NCBI GenBank assembly: GCA_964520885.1
Contig: CAZFQD010000094.1
Location: 1 to 8,948 of the forward strand
DNA length: 8,948 bases
Reading direction: 5' to 3'
Origin: CAZFQD01 sp964520885
GTDB taxonomy: Bacteria; Bacillota; Clostridia; Oscillospirales; SIG519
The notes beneath the pieces were generated by a model. That model ran no database searches. It was not told the origin of the DNA and saw only the letters and a program-made list of their open reading frames with translations. Both the position numbers and the translations under genes were made by a program. Positions 1 to 7,595 of this stretch are shown piece after piece. Each line of letters starts with the position of its first letter. The first letter of the stretch is position 1.

Positions 1-32
1 CTAACCAAAACAAATGAAATTACTTTTTTCAT
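1..32 (-). CDS. 5' end of an exported-protein gene (partial, runs off window)
   Basis: An ATG at 32-30 on the minus strand opens a frame reading MKKVISFVLV before the window ends. It is preceded by a strong ribosome binding site, AAGGAGAG (47-40), with 7 bases of spacing. Two lysines followed by a hydrophobic run is how signal peptides, including those of lipoproteins, begin. From context (downstream of a YesM/YesN-type system and sharing a putative operator with the glycosidase gene) an extracellular solute-binding protein of a sugar ABC transporter is a reasonable guess, but ten residues cannot show it. A hairpin terminator separates this gene from the regulator operon, so it probably has its own promoter (about 136-187). 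Confidence 0.6.
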   Translation of the reverse strand, partial: MKKVISFVLV

Positions 33-39
33 ACAATTA

Positions 40-47
40 CTCTCCTT
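40..47 (-). promoter_or_regulatory. Ribosome binding site of the left partial gene
   Basis: AAGGAGAG lies 7 bases before the ATG at 32 and fixes that start. A near-copy, AAAGGAGAG, occurs 69 bases upstream in the same leader (109-117) with similar flanks but no well-spaced start codon after it. Confidence 0.65.
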
Positions 48-135
48 AAACTAATTTTTTTTGAGATTACCTTTAATAAAGCAAATTTTATAATCTTAAC
101 ACTAATCACTCTCCTTTAACCAAATTTATATTTTA

Positions 136-164
136 ATTTTACATTAAAATTCTTAAAAAAAATA
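136..164 (-). promoter_or_regulatory. Candidate activator-dependent promoter of the left gene
   Basis: On the minus strand a good -10 hexamer, TAAAAT (141-136), lies 17 bases after a poor -35, TATTTT (164-159). The putative operator at 163-187 sits directly on the -35. A poor -35 overlapped by an activator site is the usual class II arrangement for AraC-family activators. The call rests on these hexamers and on the identical spacing at the glycosidase promoter. The implied 5' leader is about 95 bases. Confidence 0.4.
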
Positions 165-187
165 TATTTAATTGTTTACAATTGTTT
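163..187 (-). promoter_or_regulatory. Candidate YesN-type operator, copy 1
   Basis: Two AAACAATT half-motifs lie in direct repeat with a 10-base period (187-180 and 177-170), followed by AAATATA. Compared by eye, 19 of the 22 bases at 184-163 match positions 3448-3469 upstream of the glycosidase. AraC-family DNA-binding domains carry two helix-turn-helix units that contact successive major grooves about one turn apart, so a 10-base tandem repeat fits. That the regulator encoded at 349-1572 binds here is inference. Confidence 0.45.
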
Positions 188-240
188 TTGAAATTTTACT
201 TTTTCGTGTTTAAAATCAATATATATAATAACAAATATTG

Positions 241-279
241 GAAATAAAAAATTAGAGGTCAAACAACTTCCTCTAATTT
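241..279 (-). terminator. Rho-independent terminator of the sensor/regulator operon
   Basis: A perfect 10-base-pair stem, AAATTAGAGG (249-258) with CCTCTAATTT (270-279), encloses an 11-base loop. Read on the minus strand it is followed by a T run (TTTTT, then ATTT). It starts about 70 bases after the stop codon of the response regulator gene. The plus strand lacks a clean T tract after the hairpin, so the signal acts leftwards. Confidence 0.8.
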
Positions 280-348
280 GAAAAAATATTCTTTTTCCTA
301 AGTATTGCACGACTAATACATTTGGCTAATTTCTTAATAAATAACAGT

Positions 349-1572
349 TTATTTTATAATATCTCGATAATTTTTTGGTGTAACTCCTTCATAACGTTTA
401 AAAAAAGTTATAAAAGCAGATGTTGTATCAAATCCAACAATTTTTGCTACTTCTTTAATTAACATATTACTATTTTCAAGTAATTTTTTTGACCTATTGA
501 TTTTTATGCTATTAATATAATCAGATATATTCACCCCAGTTATTGATTTGTAAATTCGAGATAAATACGAAGCATTAAATCCAACAAAATCAGCGATTCG
601 AGGTAAATTCAAAGAGTACTCAAGATTGGAATTAATAAATTCATTAACTTTAAATACCAAAACTTCTTTATTTGAATTTTGTTCTCCATGATAAGTATTA
701 TAAAAAATTATCTCACCATACTTTTGAGTAGTAATATTTTTATCCAGCAATTGAAACTCTTTTTTAAGATCATTAAAATTAATACTCGTCTTATTAATAA
801 TAATTATAAGTTGAATTTTATCATCCTTTTCCATTTTGTATTTGCAATTACTTAATATTATTTTTACTTCATTAAAAAACTCAAGTTCTTTTTCGCTTTT
901 TTCTACTCTAATAATTAGACATCCTTTTTCATTATTAAATGAAACATAAAACTTAAATTTCTCTTTGGAAAATTCCTTAAAACTACTTTTAAATGAATTG
1001 TCAATGCTTTTAATCCCATTATTTATATAATGAATAACTGCAATAAAAAATATAAAATCTTTTTCATAAATACTTCTTTTTATTTCATTATTACTGATAT
1101 CCTCAAAATCTCTATCATAGATTAAAGAGTCTAATTTACCTTGTATAAATATTTCTAAAGATTTTTCGAATATTATATTTAAATTAATTTTATTATTATT
1201 TAACAGATCTAATTCAATAATAATTTTGTGTATAGTCTCTAAAATCACATCATCACTTTCGGATTTCAAAAGAAATTTTACATTATTGCTATTAATGGCA
1301 TTATAAGCATATTCAAATACATTATAACCAGTCAAAAAAATAACCCTGCACAAAGGATTTTTTTCTTTAAGAAAATCTTTTACTTGTATTCCTGAAATCA
1401 CAGGCATTTCAATATCCAATATTACAATGTCAAAATCAAAATTAAAATCCATAACCTCTATTCCAGAATAACATTTATAAATATCAAGAATTCCTCTGAA
1501 GTTACAAGAAATTAAATCAAATAACCCATCGCATATATATGGTTCATCATCAACAATAAGCAACTTATACAT
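349..1572 (-). CDS. YesN-like response regulator (REC + AraC-type HTH)
   Basis: This is a cytoplasmic two-component response regulator of 407 residues. Residues 1-120 form a receiver domain with the acidic pocket D8/D9, the phospho-acceptor D53 in ILDIEMP, the switch threonine T81 in FLTG, and the conserved lysine K103. The C-terminal ~100 residues (about 305-405) are an AraC-family DNA-binding domain with two helix-turn-helix units, the first around LNLPRIADFVGFNASYLSRIYK and the second around IKEVAKIVGFDTTSAFITFFKRYEGVTPKNYR, the usual signature end of the family. The middle (~120-300) is variable, as in other YesN proteins, and has no recognisable domain. The start is set by GGAGG 4 bases before ATG. 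The gene follows the kinase gene by 12 bases, so the two are co-transcribed and partners. By family precedent it should activate nearby carbohydrate genes when phosphorylated. The specific signal is unknown. Confidence 0.93.
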   Translation of the reverse strand: MYKLLIVDDEPYICDGLFDLISCNFRGILDIYKCYSGIEVMDFNFDFDIVILDIEMPVISGIQVKDFLKEKNPLCRVIFLTGYNVFEYAYNAINSNNVKFLLKSESDDVILETIHKIIIELDLLNNNKINLNIIFEKSLEIFIQGKLDSLIYDRDFEDISNNEIKRSIYEKDFIFFIAVIHYINNGIKSIDNSFKSSFKEFSKEKFKFYVSFNNEKGCLIIRVEKSEKELEFFNEVKIILSNCKYKMEKDDKIQLIIIINKTSINFNDLKKEFQLLDKNITTQKYGEIIFYNTYHGEQNSNKEVLVFKVNEFINSNLEYSLNLPRIADFVGFNASYLSRIYKSITGVNISDYINSIKINRSKKLLENSNMLIKEVAKIVGFDTTSAFITFFKRYEGVTPKNYRDIIK

Positions 1573-1584
1573 AATGCCTCCATT

Positions 1585-3300
1585 TTAATTATAATAAATT
1601 ACAATTTCAACGCATAACCCACCCAATTTGCTTGTTGAAATTATCAAACCGCTTTTTTCTCCGTATTTAATTCTTAGCCTTCTGTTTACATTGTAAATTC
1701 CGGTATCTTCACTTATTTTTTTTTGTTCATTTAATCTTTCTTGTAAAATTGTTAATTTTTCATCAGTTAGTCCGCTCCCGTTGTCCTCCACAATTATATG
1801 AAGGACATTATTATCATAATTACTATAAATTCTGATTATTCCATCCTTTAGTGTGTTTTTAAGTCCATGCTCAAAAACATTTTCAATAATTGGCTGTAAA
1901 ATAAATTTTAATACCATTATTTTTTTTGCATTTTCATTTATGTCATTAATTTCAATATTAATTCTTTTGCTAAATCTAGTTGATTGTATATCCAAATAAT
2001 TTATAGCATGCTGATATTCGGTTTCAAAAAATATTTCATCATCATTAGATCTTGCTAAATATCTATAATAATTACTAAGTTTCATTGAAAAATCATATAC
2101 AAGCTTATTATTGACACTTTTTGCCATTCTACTTATTGTATATAAACTATTATATAAAAAATGAGGGTTAATTTGTGATTGCAAATACATAAGCTCTGCC
2201 TTTTGAGTTATTATTTTTTGTTCATATAATTCTCTAATACTCAATCTTAATCGATCAAGCATTTTATTATAACCATTATATAATTCTGAAAATTCTTTTT
2301 GCTCAATATTTTCAAATTTTTCATTCAAATTATCAACATCAATTACATTAAAAGCCTTAATCAAATGTTTTATAGGCTGATTAATTGTTTTTCTCAACAG
2401 AATAATATAAATCATTACGCCGCCGATTACAATAGTAATTAATAAATATCCCAACAATAAATATCTATTAAGATTTTGCATAACATTTTTGGTTGAAGTA
2501 TACAAGAGAAATTTGCCATTAATAATATCCATTGATGACAATTGTATAAAATAATCCTTAATATTTATTAAATTATTTGATTTTATTAATTGGAGGTTTT
2601 CATTATTAATGATGTTGGTATTCCCCAATGACCATTTATTATCATTTGACAATAATAAAATATCTTCTCCACTTTGTAATAGACAAATTTTTTTAATATA
2701 AGTTTCAAGGTTATCTCTTGTTATTTGAACAAATCCAATCATCGTAAGATAATTAACATCCTGAGTTGGTATATTAGTATCATAAGAAAAAAAATAAAAG
2801 CTATCTGTTTCCTGAACATAAGTAAATGTTACAAGATGCTGACTGGCAGTATTAATTATACTGTATATCTGGTTATTATTTGTTTTGTTAGGAGATTCTG
2901 TTTCTGTTGATATAAGTAAATTGTTTTCTTTATAATAAATTCCAATTTTATTTATCAATTCGTTATTAACAGCTTTAATCATTTGCATCTTTTCTGCTAC
3001 TTTATTATATAAATTAATTTTTTCAACCTCATTATTATTTTTTAAATAAAGATTTAGCATTAAAAAATCTGAATTTATCAGCATTTGATTTATCTGAATT
3101 TTGATATTTTCTAAGTCGTAAGTCAATTTTGAAGAGCAAAATTCAACTCTCTGATTAAGAGATTTTTTTATGTCAGTTGAAATAATGTTAAATCCGACTT
3201 TCAAAAACGCAAGCAAGCCAAAAATAATTGGCAAAAAAATAACTATTAGGATTAATACACTTTTAATGAAAATAGTACGATCTTTTTTTTTACGGTTCAT
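1585..3300 (-). CDS. YesM-like membrane sensor histidine kinase
   Basis: This 571-residue kinase senses an extracellular cue and phosphorylates the regulator encoded just downstream. One transmembrane segment lies at about 14-37 and a second at about 280-302. The ~240 residues between them form the extracellular sensor, probably a Cache-like fold as in relatives. A HAMP linker follows at about 303-360. The His_kinase domain carries the phospho-acceptor H380 in QSQINPHFLYNSL, typical of the LytS/YesM class. The ATPase domain shows the N box ILQPIIENVFEHG (N474), the G1 box DNGSG (506-510) and TGIYNVNRRL (533-542). Length and order are normal, with no missing catalytic residue. It is the first gene of the operon. 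Its ATG is preceded by GGGGAAATGGAG, a tolerable but not ideal ribosome binding site. The ligand cannot be read from sequence; a glycan fragment or bound sugar receptor is an inference from the neighbouring glycosidase. Confidence 0.93.
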   Translation of the reverse strand: MNRKKKDRTIFIKSVLILIVIFLPIIFGLLAFLKVGFNIISTDIKKSLNQRVEFCSSKLTYDLENIKIQINQMLINSDFLMLNLYLKNNNEVEKINLYNKVAEKMQMIKAVNNELINKIGIYYKENNLLISTETESPNKTNNNQIYSIINTASQHLVTFTYVQETDSFYFFSYDTNIPTQDVNYLTMIGFVQITRDNLETYIKKICLLQSGEDILLLSNDNKWSLGNTNIINNENLQLIKSNNLINIKDYFIQLSSMDIINGKFLLYTSTKNVMQNLNRYLLLGYLLITIVIGGVMIYIILLRKTINQPIKHLIKAFNVIDVDNLNEKFENIEQKEFSELYNGYNKMLDRLRLSIRELYEQKIITQKAELMYLQSQINPHFLYNSLYTISRMAKSVNNKLVYDFSMKLSNYYRYLARSNDDEIFFETEYQHAINYLDIQSTRFSKRINIEINDINENAKKIMVLKFILQPIIENVFEHGLKNTLKDGIIRIYSNYDNNVLHIIVEDNGSGLTDEKLTILQERLNEQKKISEDTGIYNVNRRLRIKYGEKSGLIISTSKLGGLCVEIVIYYN

Positions 3301-3377
3301 TTCTCCATTTCCCCAATTCTTAACTGTATCCTTATTTTGGTTTTTTATATTAAAATTTTTTATCTGTGTATAAATTT

Positions 3378-3397
3378 ATTATATCATAATTATAACA
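3378..3397 (-). promoter_or_regulatory. Promoter of the sensor/regulator operon (two extended -10 boxes)
   Basis: On the minus strand, about 80-95 bases before the kinase start, lie TGTTATAAT (3397-3389) and TGATATAAT (3386-3378). Both are perfect extended -10 elements (TGnTATAAT), 11 bases apart. No convincing -35 precedes either, which extended -10 promoters tolerate. Which one is used, or whether both are, cannot be told from sequence. No copy of the AAACAAWT tandem motif lies beside them, so there is no sign that this operon is autoregulated through that motif. Confidence 0.55.
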
Positions 3398-3444
3398 CAT
3401 TTTTTTATGTTTTATTAAAAATTTTAAAAAAGGAAAAGAATTCA

Positions 3445-3469
3445 AAACAAATGTAAACAAATAGATATA
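3445..3469 (+). promoter_or_regulatory. Candidate YesN-type operator, copy 2
   Basis: AAACAAAT occurs twice in direct repeat with a 10-base period (3445-3452 and 3455-3462), followed by AGATATA. It is the plus-strand counterpart of the element at 163-187. The core AAACAAWTGTAAACAAWT is shared apart from the two W positions. It lies about 200 bases before the glycosidase start and abuts a weak -35. Binding by the neighbouring AraC-type regulator is inferred, not shown. Confidence 0.45.
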
Positions 3470-3496
3470 GACTTTTATTTATTTTTCATATACACT
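3468..3496 (+). promoter_or_regulatory. Candidate activator-dependent promoter of the glycosidase gene
   Basis: TAGACT (3468-3473) and TACACT (3491-3496) are separated by 17 bases, and each matches 4 of 6 consensus positions. The -10 begins 43 bases after the operator core start at 3448, the same offset as at the left gene (184 to 141). An alternative is TATAAT at 3556-3561, a perfect -10 with only a poor -35 (TTATTT, 3533-3538). From 3496 the untranslated leader would be about 165 bases; from 3561 about 100. Confidence 0.35.
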
Positions 3497-3652
3497 TTAT
3501 TTGTTCATACCTCCATATTTTTCTAACATTACTTATTTTATTTGTAAAATGTGTTTATAATTCTAATGCTTCTTATTACATTTTTTTACTAAAGTTGTAT
3601 AAATTAATGTCTGTAATCCCTCAACAGATATTTTATATAAATATTTTAAAAA

Positions 3653-3659
3653 AAAGGAG
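3653..3659 (+). promoter_or_regulatory. Ribosome binding site of the glycosidase gene
   Basis: AAAGGAG ends 9 bases before the ATG at 3669. Together with the signal peptide that begins at this ATG, it fixes the start. Confidence 0.75.
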
Positions 3660-3668
3660 TGTTAATTT

Positions 3669-6600
3669 ATGTTAAAAAAACCCAAACTAATTGTTAAGTT
3701 CTTTTCTTTTGTTATTGTACTTTCTGTCATTATTTCCACAATGCAATTTTCTGTTTTAGCAACAGATGCCACACTTACAGTTGACCTTAACAATGAAATC
3801 CGCGATGTAAGCTATTGTACCTCCGGTATGCTTTATGGTACAGTTGGGGAGGGCTCCCCAAGCAATATTGCTTATTCCCCATTGAAATTGGAGGCAACGG
3901 AATTCGGCAGTAAAAGTATGAGCCAGGGAATACTTGATTCAATGGCTCAAAATGGTGTTCAAAAGTTTCAATTTATTTTATGTAATGCACTTGGCGGCTG
4001 GCCTTACAATTGGACAAACTGGGACGATTGGTATGATTTAATTGATGAACAGGTAAATATGGTTTTGGATTCCGGTTATAAGGACAAAATGATTTATGTG
4101 CCATGGAATGAGGCAGATTGGACTTGGGATCCAGATGAAACAGGTGTAAGTTGGAATGAAGGCTGGCATAGAATGTATGACAGGATTCGTGCTCTTGATT
4201 CAACAACACCCATTGCAGGACCTGCGTGGGCATATTATGACGGTCCAACATTTACAAGTTTTCTTTCTTATTGCATAGATAATAGTTGTGTTCCGGATAT
4301 TTTTATATGGCATCAGGTTAGAGACACTACTTTTTTTGATTGGTTTCATGCGGATATAGCAGATTTTAGAACCCGTGTTTCAAATTTAAGTTTATCGGAT
4401 ATTCCTGTATTTATTAATGAATACGGAAGCGAAAAGGATATGGGGCAACCCGGGTCATTGGTTGGCTTTATTTCAAGACTTGAAAGAGATCAAGTTTGGG
4501 GTGCACAATTAGGATCATTTACACCAATGAATGACAGTTATGATTTATACGATTTGTGCGGAGACAGATTAGCAGGACCAAATACACCGAATGGAGCTTG
4601 GTGGTTATATAAATGGTATGCAGATATGACCGGCAAAATTCTCTATACTACTCCTCCTTCACAATATGCGGCCGGCTTAGAAGGTTGTGCCTCTGTTGAC
4701 AATAACACCAAAAAAGTGCAAGTAATTTTCGGCGGCAATACAGGAAACACTACCATTAATGTAACAAACTTTGATTCAAGAAACTTTTTCGATTCTACTG
4801 TACATGTAAGAATATTAAGGGCTCATTATACCGGTAATTTAGGTCCCTTATATGAGCCTGAATTTGTTTTAGAAGATGACTATGCAGTTACAAATAATCA
4901 AATTAATGTAACAATATCAAACACTAATGCTCGTGATGCGTATCAAATGATTATTACACCTGTTGGCACAGATTATGGTTCTGCAGTAACCAGAACAAGA
5001 TATGAGGCCGAAGATTCTACAATGGTTGATGCAGATATCTACACCTTCACGCCCAATCCATATGACGGTCACATTTGTTCTGACAATCAAAAGGCAACTG
5101 ATATTTCTGCAACCACTAGCAAACTTACCTTTGATATAACTGCATCTACCGCCGGTCGGCATAAGGTTGATGTGTACTATTTTACCGGTTATACAGACTG
5201 GTCTGATCAATGGATGAGGCTTAACGGAGGAACTTGGGAAAAAATAAATTATAAGTGCACTAGAAAATGGGACGAAATTGGAATTTCAACCGTATATCTT
5301 ACTTTAAGTTCGGGTAGCAACACCTTAGAATTTATGGCATATAATTCAACAGGTGGCTGGGCAAATAATACGGTAGACCTTGATTGTATTGATGTTACCT
5401 ATGCCCCCGATACTACTCCTACACAAAGATATGAAGCCGAAGATACCCAAACAACCGGAGCAGCTACAATTGATTGGACTAACTCGGGCTATACCGGTAC
5501 CGGATATTTGGGATTCCTTGGTGCAAGCACTGCTTCAGCTCAATTTGCTGTAGTTGTTGATAAGGCCGGTTATTATGATGTTGATACTTCATATTCAGCA
5601 GGTACTTATGAAAGTTATAGCGGCAACAGAACAATGGAACTATATGTTGATAAGGTTAAAGTAAAGGATTGTGTATTTAGTCCATCAACTAACTGGACTA
5701 CTTGGAATACAAAATCCGAAACCATTTATCTCCAGAAGGGTATTAATTTATTAACTTACAAATCAAATGTTTATGACGATTATAGCGGAGTGATTAATTT
5801 AAATAACATTGAAGTTACTTATAATGAAAGCACAACCGGTATTATCACTGTTGAAGCAGAAGATGAAGGTAATACAAAAAGCGGCACGGCTGCAAATGAG
5901 GCAAATACCTATGCTTCCAATGATTATGTTGTTTCCGGTTTAGGTGACGGATCATCCAACACATTGCAATTTAATGTAAGTGATGTTCCATCTGATGGTT
6001 TATACAAAATTGATTTCGGTTATTCTTCATATCTGCCAATTGGAAATGCAAAGATTGAGATAAACGGGACACATACCAGGGAAATGCAGTTCTTTCCTTT
6101 TACAGCCGGCTATGACATTTTTGAGGATATTGCGGTCATTAAACCTCTAAATGCAGGGAGTAACACGATAAAGCTATCAAATGTTAATCCGGATGAAGAT
6201 GCAGTCGATATTCCAAAAATTGATTATTTAAAAATTATTCCAATAGTAATGGATAATAAAATTATTTCCTTTGAAGCTGAGGATGCGGAATTGGGCGGTA
6301 CTGCTTCAGTAGATTCAAACGAAGAGTGTTCAGGAGGAGAAAGTGTTATTGACATAGGTAACGGCACTGCGAATTACTTGAAGTTAAACAATATTGTCGG
6401 CGATACTACAAGCAAATATGTGATGACAATTTACTACATTAGTAATAGTGCCACTGCTATTGATTTAACTATAAATGGTTCTAACTGGACTGCACTTACT
6501 CTTCCTGCAACAGGAGAATCAAATAATCTGGGCAGTGCAAACTTTGAAATCACATTAAATAGCGGTTTAAATGTTTTAAATTTCGATCGCGGGACTGGTT

Positions 6601-7406
6601 ATTATGCTCCGGAAGTAGACAAATTTGATATTGTGCCGGAAGTTAGCGAAGCAGAAAATGCATATCTTGAAGGAAGTGCACAAATCCAATCAAGTGAAAA
6701 TTGCTCTGGCACTGCAAATGTTGGGTACATTGCCCAGGGCTCTTCTAACTCCATAACTTTTGATAAGGTTTTTGCCAGCACATCCGGTTACTATCAAATG
6801 AAAATATTTTATTCTGCCCCTTATAATTGGAGTGCAGATGTGTCAGTGAACAATGGCTCTGCCCGAACAATTTCACTGCCAAGCTCCGGCTCATGGACTA
6901 CAGTTTCATCGGTAACTGCTGTTATAACATTGGAAAGAGGATATAATACAATTAATTTTTCTCGTCCAACAGATTATTATTGTTCGGATATTGATAAAAT
7001 TGAAGTTTTTCCAGTGGATTCAACAATTTATGAAGCGGAAAATGCTTCTCTTGGTGGGACCGCAGCTATGGCCAATGAAGCCAACTGCTCAGGCGGTAAA
7101 AAAGTTGGATATTTAGGAAATGGAACAAGCAATTATGTAAACTTTACTGATGTTTATGTTGCAACAACCGGTAATTATCAATTAAAAATATTCTACTTGT
7201 GTCCATATGACTGGGGAACAGACATAACAACCAACGGAAGTAACTGGCAGTATGTTTCACTGCCTAACAGTGGGTCATGGTCAACTGTGGCTGATGAAAC
7301 CGCTACTGTTTATCTAACTGCCGGAAATAACGAAATTAAGCTTACCAGAGGAACCGGTTATTATAATCCTGATATTGATTGTATTCAACTGTATTATGGT
7401 ACATAA
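3669..7406 (+). CDS. Secreted clan GH-A-like glycoside hydrolase with six CBM6/CBM35-like modules
   Basis: This 1245-residue exported protein probably attacks a plant cell-wall or mucilage polysaccharide. Residues 1-31 are a signal peptide (lysine-rich start, hydrophobic core, likely cleavage after VLA). Residues ~35-340 look like a (beta/alpha)8 glycosidase of clan GH-A. YVPWNEAD holds a candidate acid/base E148, and PVFINEYGS holds a candidate nucleophile E251, 103 residues later, the usual beta-4 to beta-7 distance. The opening SGMLYGTVGEGSP and a trailing beta-sandwich (~345-430) recall GH39-like enzymes, but the family is not certain. Six modules follow at about 444-579, 587-718, 726-858, 866-990, 994-1116 and 1120-1243, most opening with EAED or EAEN and ending in a DxI/DxF strand, as in CBM6 and CBM35. 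The last three resemble each other most. There is no dockerin, LPXTG or S-layer anchor, so it is probably released or held only by its binding modules. The gene is visibly richer in G+C than its neighbours. Substrate unknown. Confidence 0.88.
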   Translation: MLKKPKLIVKFFSFVIVLSVIISTMQFSVLATDATLTVDLNNEIRDVSYCTSGMLYGTVGEGSPSNIAYSPLKLEATEFGSKSMSQGILDSMAQNGVQKFQFILCNALGGWPYNWTNWDDWYDLIDEQVNMVLDSGYKDKMIYVPWNEADWTWDPDETGVSWNEGWHRMYDRIRALDSTTPIAGPAWAYYDGPTFTSFLSYCIDNSCVPDIFIWHQVRDTTFFDWFHADIADFRTRVSNLSLSDIPVFINEYGSEKDMGQPGSLVGFISRLERDQVWGAQLGSFTPMNDSYDLYDLCGDRLAGPNTPNGAWWLYKWYADMTGKILYTTPPSQYAAGLEGCASVDNNTKKVQVIFGGNTGNTTINVTNFDSRNFFDSTVHVRILRAHYTGNLGPLYEPEFVLEDDYAVTNNQINVTISNTNARDAYQMIITPVGTDYGSAVTRTRYEAEDSTMVDADIYTFTPNPYDGHICSDNQKATDISATTSKLTFDITASTAGRHKVDVYYFTGYTDWSDQWMRLNGGTWEKINYKCTRKWDEIGISTVYLTLSSGSNTLEFMAYNSTGGWANNTVDLDCIDVTYAPDTTPTQRYEAEDTQTTGAATIDWTNSGYTGTGYLGFLGASTASAQFAVVVDKAGYYDVDTSYSAGTYESYSGNRTMELYVDKVKVKDCVFSPSTNWTTWNTKSETIYLQKGINLLTYKSNVYDDYSGVINLNNIEVTYNESTTGIITVEAEDEGNTKSGTAANEANTYASNDYVVSGLGDGSSNTLQFNVSDVPSDGLYKIDFGYSSYLPIGNAKIEINGTHTREMQFFPFTAGYDIFEDIAVIKPLNAGSNTIKLSNVNPDEDAVDIPKIDYLKIIPIVMDNKIISFEAEDAELGGTASVDSNEECSGGESVIDIGNGTANYLKLNNIVGDTTSKYVMTIYYISNSATAIDLTINGSNWTALTLPATGESNNLGSANFEITLNSGLNVLNFDRGTGYYAPEVDKFDIVPEVSEAENAYLEGSAQIQSSENCSGTANVGYIAQGSSNSITFDKVFASTSGYYQMKIFYSAPYNWSADVSVNNGSARTISLPSSGSWTTVSSVTAVITLERGYNTINFSRPTDYYCSDIDKIEVFPVDSTIYEAENASLGGTAAMANEANCSGGKKVGYLGNGTSNYVNFTDVYVATTGNYQLKIFYLCPYDWGTDITTNGSNWQYVSLPNSGSWSTVADETATVYLTAGNNEIKLTRGTGYYNPDIDCIQLYYGT

Positions 7407-7485
7407 TTCTTTTCTGTAGTGTATCTGTTTTCTCAAATTAATTATATCAGAAAATAATAAACTCAAGGCTCCCGACTTTGACAGT

Positions 7486-7529
7486 AAAAACGAGCAAACT
7501 ATTGTAATTAAGCGGTTTGCTCGTTTTTT
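7486..7529 (+). terminator. Rho-independent terminator after the glycosidase gene
   Basis: A 14-base-pair stem (7486-7499 with 7515-7528; core CGAGCAAAC / GTTTGCTCG) with a 15-base loop ends in a run of six T on the plus strand. It lies about 80 bases after the stop codon. The A run opening the stem gives five T in a row on the minus strand as well, so it may also stop convergent transcription from the right. Confidence 0.85.
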
Positions 7530-7570
7530 ATGTGTTGTCATTTTTTAAATATTATCTATTTGCCTTTTAT

Positions 7571-7595
7571 ATTGTTTTAAATTTTTTAAAACAAT
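7571..7595. repeat. Perfect AT-rich inverted repeat next to a GC-rich hairpin
   Basis: ATTGTTTTAAA (7571-7581) and TTTAAAACAAT (7585-7595) are perfect 11-base arms around a 3-base TTT. It touches the GC-rich hairpin that begins at 7596. On the minus strand its first arm serves as the T-rich tail of that hairpin, so the two structures can compete or stack. Confidence 0.6.

Noticed and set aside
2725..3373. Plus-strand open frames at 2725-2910 and 3170-3373
   Set aside because: They are shadows of the sensor kinase gene. The second extends only into its promoter region.
3973..5210. Antisense open frames at 3973-4251 and 4917-5210
   Set aside because: They are shadows inside the glycosidase gene, without ribosome binding sites or domain content.
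4995..7397. DNA tandem repeat or recent recombination in the module region
   Set aside because: The modules resemble each other in protein sequence but are well diverged in DNA, so they are old domain duplications rather than a nucleotide repeat.
7314..7541. Minus-strand open frame across the glycosidase end and terminator
   Set aside because: It crosses a strong terminator hairpin and is antisense to a real gene, with no start signals.
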